Positions 53,964 to 64,000 of a DNA stretch of 64,000 nt are shown in pieces. A model generated the notes under the pieces. The model ran no database searches and was not told where the DNA came from. It saw only the letters and a list, made by a program, of their open reading frames with translations. Source of the DNA: Dipetalonema caudispina (Eukaryota > Nematoda > Chromadorea > Rhabditida > Onchocercidae); the NCBI GenBank assembly GCA_013365325.1, contig JABVXV010000015.1:433732-497731 (forward strand). Direction: 5' to 3'. Numbering within the stretch: position 1 is the first letter of the stretch; every line of letters starts with the position of its first letter. A program made the position numbers and the translations under genes.

Positions 53964-53974
53964 ATGGCTGCTAG
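53645..53974 (+). CDS. Possible 109-aa ORF overlapping the TREX-like start
   Basis: This single-exon ORF has a true ATG and ordinary codon use. Its stop codon TAG lies inside the first codons of the TREX-like gene, giving an 11-nt overlap in another frame. The predicted protein has a hydrophobic middle (GIRIILSLLSF) and an aromatic C-terminus (DYFFWYFQL) and matches no family I recognise. It could be an upstream ORF on the exonuclease mRNA, a separate small protein or chance. Confidence 0.28.
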   Translation: MKRNHLMLLGLAVVYDEILSHRNFGFEAVARNLKSDIWMKQCAHSAGIRIILSLLSFAHFSIKKQLQAGIAGKYADGFWINYKKSSLLFRQITRDYFFWYFQLVALNGC

Positions 53975-56900
53975 TGTGGGTTATAGGTCCGGTCCTATAC
54001 AGTCATTCGTGTTTCTGGATATAGAGGCCAGTGGGCTCTTCCCAATTGATGCAATGAATCCGTTGGATGATCCACCGATTCCAGGCAATCAGAGGGATTT
54101 GTCTCAAATATTACGCAACCACATCAGGCTTAGTAAATTTTTACTTTATTTGTGCTGCTTTCTAGAGTATTTAAACTTCTAGAGCTAGTTGGATTAAAAC
54201 TAATCTAGTTTGAGTCAAATCTTAATAATCCTGAGCAGGATAGAAATGTTTTTTATTTTTTCTTTATGTGATTAGCATTTTCTATCAGTTTTATGGTTTC
54301 AGCTAGTTCCAGTCAAGCTCCTCATGTTATGGAAATCAGCCTCATTTCGGCAACCAGAAAAGCAGTTTTATCCGGGATTCGAAAGATGGATGTATTGATG
54401 AATAGTGATGAAGCGGATGATCAGGTACCACGTCGTTCCAGGTCCAGCAATTTTCGAATTCCATGCAACAGCTACTCCGCGCAGGTTTGTTCTCGACGTA
54501 TATTTGTATATTCAGTTTAGCTTAAAATCATTAGCTTGTGAGTTATGCATACTTTGCTATTTCTAACTGATGTTGAGTAAAAGTGGATCGTGGGGATTGT
54601 AACTGCTCGAATTGTTGAATATTGTATGACAGTACAGAGTTGGTTTGGTTTTTAATAAATGGAAGCTAAAAATTGTATTTAAGTTATGTTTTGCAGGTAA
54701 AACCTAAAATGAGCCCGAGAGAGTGGGAAAAGTATGAAAAAGGACGGCTCCGGTGCAACGGTAATTTACATACATTTCGTTATCTCTTTCACTTAGGACA
54801 TTGCTTTACACAGATTGGTTTGATCACCTGTAATAAAACTGATGATACCACGTAGTCTTTCTTATTCTTAGTTTTTTCTCTTTTTTTTTTGGAAAAAATA
54901 TTTTTAGTTTTCGTTTATTCTCGAGAAGACTTGGAAGATAAGAACGATTTTGCTGTGGAATGGAAAGGAGTGAAACTTTTTTTGGAACAGACACGAAAGC
55001 CAGTTTGCATAATTGCTCATAATGGATTAAGGTTTCATCTCTTATCCATCCTTTTACTAACATTTCTGTAATATATTAACATTTGTTTACTATTTGAACC
55101 AAACAAAGCAGTTTTTGCCACGTTTTAAGGTTTGATTTTCGTGTACTATATGCAGAATTTGAACGAAACGGTCTTCTGAGTGTCAGTCCTATCCCTGACC
55201 AGGTGTCATTTTTTCTTTTTTAATACAAATCTTTAGTGCTAATTATTCACCAAAATATCAGTTTTTTTAAGCCTTACATGACTTAAAATATTAAATTTAA
55301 ATATTTATTTCCACTTCACTTGACTTCAAATTTGTTTCGAATCAAAAAAATTTGATTTCACTTCATTAAGCGAGTATTTTGTTTTAGGTTTATTTTGTAG
55401 ATTCCTATCTCATGTTTCTGGATCTAGAAAAAAAGTTACATGATGAATTACGGACTGCCGTGCAGCTGTTAGATTGGAGCCGCCGTAAGTTATCTAATAT
55501 TTATTTATTTTAACGAATTTTTTGCAACGTGACACTAGTTATATTGGCAAACAAGTTAGTATAAAAAAAGAATTTATTTCTTAAAATGCTCTGCTTCTGC
55601 TTATACGAAGATTTGAATATGTGGAACAATTCTATATTACAGTATCGACACAAATGAAAAGTGAAAGTCTGCCATCGTCACCACAGAAAATGTCGTATTT
55701 AGTAAGTTCACAAACTCAGACAGACTTTATTTCCGAACCATTAAGCACATCCGATGTATGGGACATCTCTACATCTAAGAGTAATATCGGGACTGTTAGT
55801 AAGGAATCACACGACACCACGTTTGTTGTTCCAGTTGAATGTTCAACTGAAAGCGAACCAAAAAGGTTTGTTGAATTAATCTCAGTTGTCAAAAATCCAC
55901 GAATTAATTGTACTTGATGTCAATTTCATTTTTCTAATTTCTCTTCATATATCAAATCTTTAGATAGTCCATTTGCAATATGACATATTTTAAATAAAAG
56001 TAAAACTGATAATTTTCATCAAGATGAAACCAGTTGTGATACGGTGGGAATTAGTAATTTATAATATGATTACTACTCCTATTAGTGTGATTACATGCAG
56101 ACCTGCTAGAAGACAGCTTTTTACCCAAACAACAGATGATCACCCATTGAACTTCATCCGTACGATGAAATGGTCACCAGCTAAGAGAAAACGTGTTCTA
56201 CCGAATCTTTTCAAGTAAGTTATCTCTGTCATTCAAGATCTTGCCGAAAATCTCGATCATGATATATATGTTCTGTATACTTTTAGTTGCTAACAGACAA
56301 TGCTGAAAATTGAGGATCTTGGTCAGATTAAATATTTTTTTTAGCACATATCTTTCGGGTTTACGAAGATTTCTCAGGTTAAGATCCTTGCTGTCCTCAT
56401 ATAGTAATTACAGTTTCCGTATATTATATTAGACTTGTTTTTAGACGTTCCAATGAAGGTGACTGGCTCTTCAATAATCATTTTTCGATTGCATACTTCC
56501 GTGAAAAAGGTGTCTTCAAATTGGAATCCATGTACAAACAGGTTATTCTAGTACTAAAATCTTTTGCCTATAATTCTTTAAAATATAATGACTTTCAGTG
56601 CGATGTTTTGATATGTGGTAGAATTTATACATCAGATACTATTCTGTATTATCATTACGGACAATAATATGGATCGAATCCTTTCATTCATTTGCCAAAT
56701 AACTGATTTATTGGTAGGTCCAACTGCCTGGTCCTAACCTTATATATAACGGACAATATTATCTATGCTTGCTTTAAGCTTCCGAGAATGCTTCTATTCA
56801 GCTGCTGTCACTCAGGACGGTGAAATGGATCCGGAATGAGATGAAAGATGATTTTTCATGAAAAAATACTGTTGCAATGATATTACTTTGAATTTAATTA

Positions 56901-57056
56901 AGAATCTGACTTTCATATTCTTTTCAGTTATTAAGTGGCGATTATGATGCTCATTATGCTAAAGATGATTGTGAAGCTTTGTTGAAAATTTGCATAGCAT
57001 ATGGCGAAGAATTTGTGGAATATGTGGACACGCATGCCGTTAAATTTCCATTTTAG
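53964..57056 (+). CDS. TREX-like DEDDh 3'-5' exonuclease with internal insertion, 10 exons
   Basis: Exons: 53964-54132, 54303-54484, 54697-54760, 54908-55031, 55130-55202, 55388-55484, 55643-55865, 56101-56214, 56445-56541, 56928-57056; 423 aa. DEDDh exonucleases remove 3' nucleotides from DNA or RNA with two metal ions. Exo I is FLDIEASGLF (residues about 17-26; Asp and Glu present). HVMEISLISATRKAVL follows, as in the TREX second strand. Exo II is IIAHNGLRFDFRVLYAEF. VYFVDSYLMFLDLEK comes next. Exo III is HYAKDDCEALLKI, with the catalytic His and Asp (HxAxxD). FKLESMYKQLL before Exo III resembles the TREX YxLxxIY segment. Between VDS and that segment lies a Ser/Thr-rich insertion of about 110 residues, with SPAKRKR as a possible nuclear signal. 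Human TREX1 and TREX2 lack it. All catalytic residues are intact, so activity is expected; the substrate is inferred only. Confidence 0.88.
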
Positions 57057-59983
57057 GAAGAAGCAGAAAAAGTATATTAAAAACTCTCAATATCTTGCTC
57101 CGAATTTTTTTTAAACGCTGACACAATACATAGCTTTTGAAAAAGTGTTGATGATTTTCCTTCTTGTTTGATCCAAAAACACGTTACAATTGAAGAAATT
57201 GAGAATACAATGATGATTTTTCTACCACTCTTATTTTACTTATCTGTCGTTTCACTTTATTATATCTTTATTTGCCTGTGTACTTTAAATATCTGACATA
57301 CATCACTAACTAGCTTACTTCATGCTTTTTAATTCATCTCAAAGAACAGAAGAATCAATTTTGAGGACTGCTAGTACATATACTTTAGCATTTGGTGCAG
57401 TTAATCTACGATTTACTTAAATCCGGTATCTATTTTGATGTACGAATAACCAATTCAATTTCTCTTTAGCTCTGCATTTCTTGGAAAAAGTTTAATTTTT
57501 CATAAGAATTCCACTACCTACTTCTTGGAAGAGTCCTTTTGTTTACTAACATATGATTTTACAAGTGATATAAAAAAAATTGTATTTATTTATATTATTA
57601 TTTTTTTCACAGATCATCCCTGTAAACTTCTTTTTCTTTTTCACTCCTTGTTTTGATGATTTTTTTTTTTTTTTTTGTGACATAATTGCGCTTCTTCAAA
57701 ACCGTTCATCGTTTCAGTGTGGAAATAAATTTTCCTTTTCGTTTTATATTTATGTTTAATTATCTACGTTGTGATCAAATCTAAACAAAACATTTTTTTT
57801 TTTTTTTTGTTTTCAAGATTGATGTTGTAAAACAACTATTGTGTAATAAATCGGAAGAAATATGTCAACCTATGTAACATTACGCTGCTATCGAATGTGA
57901 TACGTGATTGTTGAAGTAAGCGGAAAAGAGGATGAATTGATGTAATGTAAGATAATTTGTTTCTGTACAAAATTGATGTCGTATGATGGAAATCTGTGAT
58001 GTTAAGGGTTATCATAACAGTAACAGTTATTTGACACTACACGTCTTTTGAAAATATCACAATCAAAGTAATATAGTGGGAAGGTCAAAAGATATCAAAT
58101 GAGGATGATTATCAGTGCTTTGCTATGGATTGAAAAGTCTTATCTGTAAGCAAGCAAGCTTTTTTTTTATTTTGTTCGATAGGATGAAAGTTTTCCACTG
58201 TTAGTAAATCATGTCATTATTGTTAAGACTTATTAATCGAAAGAGGAAGAGAAAGGATGTTATCATTATCATTCATTATTGCTACAACTAGAATTTGTCA
58301 ATAAAAATTTTAAATTTTTCTGTTAATTTTTGAATTATTCTATTGTTTTCCCTACACCAAATACATATACTAATTTTTAATTAGTGAAATATAAATGAGC
58401 AGAGTTGGTTGAAGGAGGGGAAGAAAGTTCAATATATGTTTGAAGTAAAAAAAAAAAAAAAAAAAAAATTAGATATATGAAAGATAACTTGACAGCATTC
58501 ATTTCCTATAACTCTCTAACTTATTGAAGTTTCATCCTACACTAAAACTTCCCATAATTATCTTCATCAATATATCATTATTTGATTTCATCAATTTTCA
58601 TCATTCATCTTAGTCATCTATCAGTTAGTAATTAATCATAGTGCAATCATAATGAATGATAGCTGAAGAGATATTTCCGGTTTTTATATCATACTTCAGC
58701 TATAATATGTATTCTTTACGCTTCTCAAGCATCATTGTTCATAGACTTTTATTTATTCCATCATTTTCTCTTCTTCATCTCTTTTCATTTTACTGGTCGG
58801 TTTAGTTTTCTATTGCTATCCATCTATCTATCCATCATTATCGTTTCAGATGGCATGGATTGATATGGTGTGAACTTGTCAATACGAAACGATACATATC
58901 TTTTATCGGTTGATTGGTCACTCAAGGCCAAGAAATGACATTTCCAAAGTATATTTCATCATTCATTACATATTATATGTTTCATATGAATGCATTAATA
59001 ATGAAAATTTATTCAAATGAATGCATTTATTTTAGTTGAATTTAATTTCAAATGTTAACTTATTAATGTATTTGGATGTTTCTTCTTTTTTTTTTTTTCT
59101 TTTTCAATTCTTTTGAATGGCTTAAAGAAATTTTATTAATAGACACTGTGGATAAATGACAATGTAGCTAAAGAAAAATAATGATAGTGTAGGGGGGGAA
59201 AAAAAAATAAAATAAATTAAAGAGCGAAAGAATAGATATTTTCAGAGATACTTGAAGAGAATAGAAATATGAATGAAGTAAATGTTAAGATAGAGAATGA
59301 ATCTTCCTCTTTTCGATTTTACATTTTTCTTCAATTTTTTTTTTTTTTTTAACTTTTTTAAAATTATCCTAAATGCATGTCTATCACTGTATTTTTGTTA
59401 TCGAATCATTTACGCTAAATTAATATTGATAAGAGTATTTTTATGTATGCATGAAGTTAATATCAAACGCTTCAAAAAAAAAAAAAAAAAAAGTATATCA
59501 TACTTATGAAACGTCAACTTTTTCAATGAAGAATTTAATATTGAAATTAATATTTTTCTTTTCTTTTGTAGTTATATCTAATTTTGAAAGGATATAATTT
59601 TTGTAAGGAGGAATTTTAAAAAGATTTAAAATTTAAAATTATAAACTGATAGGAAGCGATTTTGTTGGTGAAGTGCGATAATCTATTTTAATTGGTTTTG
59701 ATGCTATGTTGCTATATATTGTTCGTCAATTGTTCTTCATTTCACTTCAACGTTTTTTAATCTATCGTAGCAACAGCTCGAGAATCAATCGTTTTTATCA
59801 TCTACTCATCCTCTAGACTCTTTTTCCCTCTCAATAATAATCACTAGTCACTTGTAATTTATTTTATTCTATCTTTTAAACAATCAATGCTATACCAATT
59901 TTTTAGCGCTTCCTTTTCCTAACAAATTCTATCTCTCGAGAAAGAATATGCAAATATTTTATATTCAATTATCTAAATTTTAG
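57057..59983. other. Intergenic region between the TREX-like and BRMS1-like genes
   Basis: AT-rich DNA with many poly-T and poly-A tracts (57660, 57792, 58447-58468, 59091, 59335, 59475). AATAAA signals at 57724 and 57845 could serve the TREX-like gene. No coding region or RNA gene was supported. Confidence 0.6.
57724..57729 (+). terminator. Candidate AATAAA for the TREX-like gene
   Basis: AATAAA lies 668 nt after the stop codon, with a second at 57845-57850. Either could end the transcript. Confidence 0.4.
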
Positions 59984-62166
59984 ATGGCATATCACAACGA
60001 AAATGTACAACCGGAATTATATGAATCCGTAAAGGTATGTATATAAAATGTTATAAAGTAATATATTTGCTTATTTTCCAGCCTAGGCCTAACTTATCCT
60101 TTATTCAATATCATATCATTTTACGCGATACGTTCTGTTGCATATAAGTTGCACACTAATGCGAAACTGTAACAATGGGCCATATAATGACAGGATTTTG
60201 TGGCGGGATAAAGTAAACGATGATTGATCGGTAATTGGTTATTGGAATGTTTGGGATATAGGAGTCTTGAGTGGTTACTACGAGATTTCAGTGTCTTCAT
60301 CGAGAAGTAGTTTTTCTAGAATTAAGAGAGTTTGGAAACATCGTGTCAAAATTTGATACTAAATAAATTCACTTTCAAATATGACATTTCTCCATATGCT
60401 TCATCATACTTATTGTGTGGTATTTGTAGGACAATATTAGATCGTATTGAGTGGTATTAAGTAGATTTTAAGAAGTATAAAGTTAAGTTTGCGGTTAAAC
60501 CTGGCAAAATGCTTAAACAAAGAAAAGTCCCTTTTGCATTTTTTTTTAAGCCTTGTTATTGTTTTATTTTGAAAATTACTTTCATTATACTAACCAAATA
60601 AAATATTCTTATTTCTTTCCAGGCAACAATTGTTGTGCAAAAGTTTGAAGATGATGAATTAACAGAGGAGATGCAAGAATCTTCCGATAGTGAAAGTGAA
60701 ATTGAGCCATCCGTATACGAAAGACGAAGGGAATTGAATGCTTGGCGAACTGTGTTAGCTGAAAAGCTTTTCACCGAGGCCAAAAAAAAGCTTTATGCTG
60801 AGAAACTAAAGCAGGTAATTTTTTTTCAACGCTTCCTGCTAAAATGAAGCTTATAAACCATAACTATAGGTCTCATGCATAAGTAATGGATATAGGCTTT
60901 AGGATGGATTTTGTAGACATAATTTATGACTTGAGAAAAGTGATGTTTTTGCATGTAGATTTGGTAATGTAGAAATTGTTAAGTTTAGCAAAATTACATT
61001 TTACACGGTGCTTTCCAAGATTTTTTTAAAATATAAAGTAGTTCACCGCTTTCATGTATTTGTTGTAGCTGGAAAAGAGACAAGCTGAAGTTTTGAGTCA
61101 GGAGGCGGCCGATTTTATCAAAAAAAAGGAGGAGATTCTTAAGGAATATCATGATAGGCTGCAGGTAAAACGTTTCTTAGTTTTGCGGGTTTTGTATAAA
61201 ATCTTATATTGCTAGATGATGGATGGATTTCGTAGGTACTTATCTTCCTTTGATTTTCTTCTACAGTAACAGTGCAGTGAAGTTTTCTCGTAATCTTATT
61301 GAGAAATATAATTCACTAAAGTCGTAGAACAGATAAGAAGGTAATAAGAATGATGGACGAGAAGCTGATAATTTTCCAGATTCCTTTTTTGGTTAAATAA
61401 AATTATTCATGCAATTCCACATCTCTACTTTATCCCAAGCATAGTACTTGTTCTGATTTGAATACCAACACATTTCAGTACATTGAAGTTATTCGGGCAC
61501 TACGGACCGAATCGTTGAAGAGGCGCACCATCGGTCAGTTGGAGTGTGCTCAGCAGAATTTGAATAATAATAAACGGATGGCTTACGAAAAGATCGAAGC
61601 AGATATTTGGACAAGGATGCAGAAGCTAGATGATGACATGAAAAGATGCACAAGGGAATATGTAAATTTTTGTCGAGGTATTGTTTTTTTTTTTCCATTT
61701 TTCTGTTTTTATAGTAATGTGCCCATGGTGCTGCATTTTTTGTTCCGGAAGCATATACATACAATCCTGAAAGCTTAAATTGATAAGAGCTCTATTTGCA
61801 ATCCTTCCGCAGAACTAAAGCATTATATCTTTGCATTCTCTGAATGATAACGGTTGAAGAGTGTATCAGTGGGGGGGCAGGAGGAAAGAGCCATATATCT
61901 GTAACCAAACATCATGTCACAGAGGAAAGCAGTTGATGTTGTAATATTTTCTGTGCACCATTACAGATATTTCAATCGTTTCAGAATTTGAGCGAAGTAA
62001 AGAACGAGAACGGAGGAAACGAAAGCGTTATCCAGTGGCCAGTGTAATTGAGCGGTTGTTGGGTGATGCGGTGTCGTCGCTGATGGATCCATATAATGAA
62101 AATGTTGACGAGGATCTCTACGTTTGCGAACAAGCTTTAAGAGCTGTAAATGGACGAGAAAACTAG
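59984..62166 (+). CDS. BRMS1/Sds3-like family protein, 5 exons
   Basis: Exons: 59984-60034, 60623-60814, 61069-61164, 61479-61677, 61985-62166; 239 aa, close to human BRMS1 (about 246). BRMS1 and Sds3 proteins are coiled-coil subunits of Sin3-type histone deacetylase complexes in the nucleus. An acidic stretch (EESSDSESEIEPS; the upstream FEDDELTEEMQ is also acidic) leads into YERRRELNAWRTVLAEKLF, matching the family's acidic-then-YERRR start. A long charged coiled coil follows (KKLYAEKLKQLEKRQAEVL ... SLKRRTIGQLECAQQ), then a basic block RRKRKRYP and a C-terminal segment with EDLYVCEQALRAV, which I align to the BRMS1 end that follows KRKK. The basic block is a likely nuclear signal. The ATG directly follows a TTTTAG acceptor-like site, consistent with trans-splicing or a spliced 5' UTR. 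The assignment rests on layout and short motifs, so a distant Sds3 relative is the main alternative. Confidence 0.8.
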
Positions 62167-64000
62167 TAATAGTTTCATCTACATTTTCTGTGCCGTAAAA
62201 TTCGTGTTTCTCATTAACTTTTCTGTACTTTGAAGCATTCTGAGATTTCTCTTATTTCATGAGCAAGTTCCAGTTTTTTCCAGCTTGCAAAATTTATAAA
62301 TACGACGGAATTGGCTGACAAGCAAGGTAGAAAATAATATGCTGTCATTCCTTACTTGATAAGCAATGTGAGATTCGAAGTATTCAAGAACAGTCGATTT
62401 TTACTGTACGGTATTTTTTTAATCCTTATCCGGTGTTGTTGTCAAGTGAATAAGTACTTTGCACATATATTAATGTTCGTATCTTATTTAACTGAAAGGA
62501 AGAAGTTTTGGACATATGCTTAAAATTAACCAATTAAGAGTGTGTGTTCAGTTAAGAGGATGAAATGAATTTTAATGAGGAAGAGGCTATTTCGCTTCAT
62601 CGCATTGATACTTTTTCGACATTTTGTAACATATGGGAACTGCTTAGCTACTGAATGCCTACTCAAGTTAACAAAATTATGAGTTAATTATTCATACTTA
62701 TGAAAAGTTAACTTGTTTTTGTTGTTTTCTTTAATATTCATCAATATAGCAGGCCATGTTGCAAGTCTATGGATTAGAAGAACCTACACTTTTTTAATAG
62801 ATAGGGTGTAGTGGAACAGTAAGCTTAGCTCTGAATTTGGGTTAGGACCCTATTTCCAAAGCCTGTACATATTACTTATTCTTCAGATAATGTCAGTTAT
62901 TGAAAGCTTATATACTATACTAATTAGTATTTGTTCAGGGGCATGATAATTACTGGAATTATCAGTATTGGCACATTATTTCTTTTCTTGTTAAAAGGGT
63001 TAAACCCATACTATTGAATCATTTCTATTTATTTGATTTGTCCGATGTATGTTAATTATTTTCACTCTTATCTACATGTTTTTGTTACGCCAAGCGGAAG
63101 ATTATTTGGTATTATGACAATAATCGTTCAACGATCGAAGAATATGTTTTAGTATCAGTTGAAGGTACAACTAGTATGAAAGATGTGTGATTTGATTTCA
63201 TTGGCTATTATTAAAAAATTATAAAAAGATAGAATAGTTGTACTCTTTCGACAAGCAGCAAACGGTATTGGAAGTTTGATCTGTGGGACATTTTCATGTT
63301 TTCCTATGTTTTACCGGCTTTCATTTTGACCAGTGTTGTTGATCTGGTTGCCATAACGAAAAGAGTTTCATTTACTAAGCAGCTCTCACATGAATTGCCT
63401 TGCTTGTGAATATATTAAATGGTTGTTGTTTAGCAGAAGCTGGAAGTAGCTATCTTTAATTCTTACTGTGTTTGTACAGTTTTTCATGTTCATTATTTAT
63501 AAGACTAGAAGAAGGTGAACTCGACGCAAACATCTGTCTCTGAAATTGTTGCATTATCAGTTTCTTAGATATTAAAAAATGCAGTGATTGATTGTGTCTA
63601 ACAGTGTTTGTACATCCGTTGGGAATGTTTGCTTGAAGCCAACATTGTTGTTTAACTGGACTGATTCCAGAAGTGTTCGGTTATTTAACCCATAACATCT
63701 TATTTTGACAATACTATATTATTGGAGACTTGCTTAGACACCGGTAGAGAGACTTCTTTTCTCATTTTTATTATTTGATATGTTATTGTATATGGTGTGC
63801 ATCACGAAAAAGTATTGGATTTTTTTCGTCGTATAAATGAAAGTAAAAATATTTCGTGGATCGATGATGTCCATTTTCCTATTCATCTCGTACCAGTATT
63901 TGTCAGAAGCAAAATGTGGAAGAAACATATCTCCTTTTTTTCTTTTAATGACAACGAAAATTTATTACTTGGATGAGGAAAGCAATTTTTCTCATTAATT
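62167..64000. other. Downstream AT-rich region without a supported gene
   Basis: The BRMS1-like 3' UTR presumably begins here, though no canonical AATAAA is obvious. The remaining 1.8 kb shows only short ORFs, such as 64 codons on the minus strand at 63734-63928, that look like chance. Confidence 0.6.

Overview
This window is AT-rich eukaryotic DNA, about 30% GC with many poly-A/T tracts. Genes have 4 to 19 short exons, introns are mostly 50-700 nt with TTTCAG-type acceptors, and several 3' ends carry AATAAA. The protein families, and a worm-style casein-kinase-1/TTBK-like kinase, indicate a nematode. Overall texture suggests a spirurid/filarial (clade III) worm, but no marker in the window fixes the species.

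Nine protein-coding genes can be assembled by hand with consistent reading frames, all on the + strand: (1) 2040-4859, a divergent CK1/TTBK-like kinase; (2) 9821-16773, a GW182/TNRC6-family microRNA silencing scaffold; (3) 22129-28476, CPSF73/CPSF3, the pre-mRNA 3'-end endonuclease; (4) 32837-38474, a GALNT2-type mucin O-glycosyltransferase; (5) 40527-41960, a p24/TMED cargo receptor; (6) 43300-46542, a membrane-anchored short-chain dehydrogenase; (7) 48638-52684, dihydrolipoamide succinyltransferase (DLST); (8) 53964-57056, a TREX-like DEDDh 3'-5' exonuclease with a large insertion; (9) 59984-62166, a BRMS1/Sds3-like subunit of histone deacetylase complexes. Every exon chain sums to a multiple of three and ends at a stop codon.

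The genes do not form one pathway. GW182 and CPSF3 act in RNA control; the GALNT2 and p24 proteins both belong to the early secretory pathway; DLST is mitochondrial; the TREX-like and BRMS1-like proteins are probably nucleic-acid or chromatin factors. Spacing of 1.3-5.4 kb argues against tight operons of the C. elegans kind.

The intergenic and intronic DNA holds a microsatellite cluster with a GC-rich CGG/GAC block (7.1-7.95 kb), a purine-rich block with two long overlapping minus-strand ORFs just upstream of CPSF3 (21.57-22.10 kb), a near-perfect 28-bp-stem hairpin (30.88-30.95 kb), a five-copy 30-bp tandem array (31.28-31.43 kb), and a G-quadruplex-like G-run (31.56-31.59 kb). No tRNA, rRNA, CRISPR array or complete transposon was recognised. 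The points most worth checking are the canonical GW182 layout (unlike C. elegans AIN-1/2), a GC-AG intron inside it, an apparently broken splice acceptor in DLST, and the TREX-like exonuclease with its insertion.
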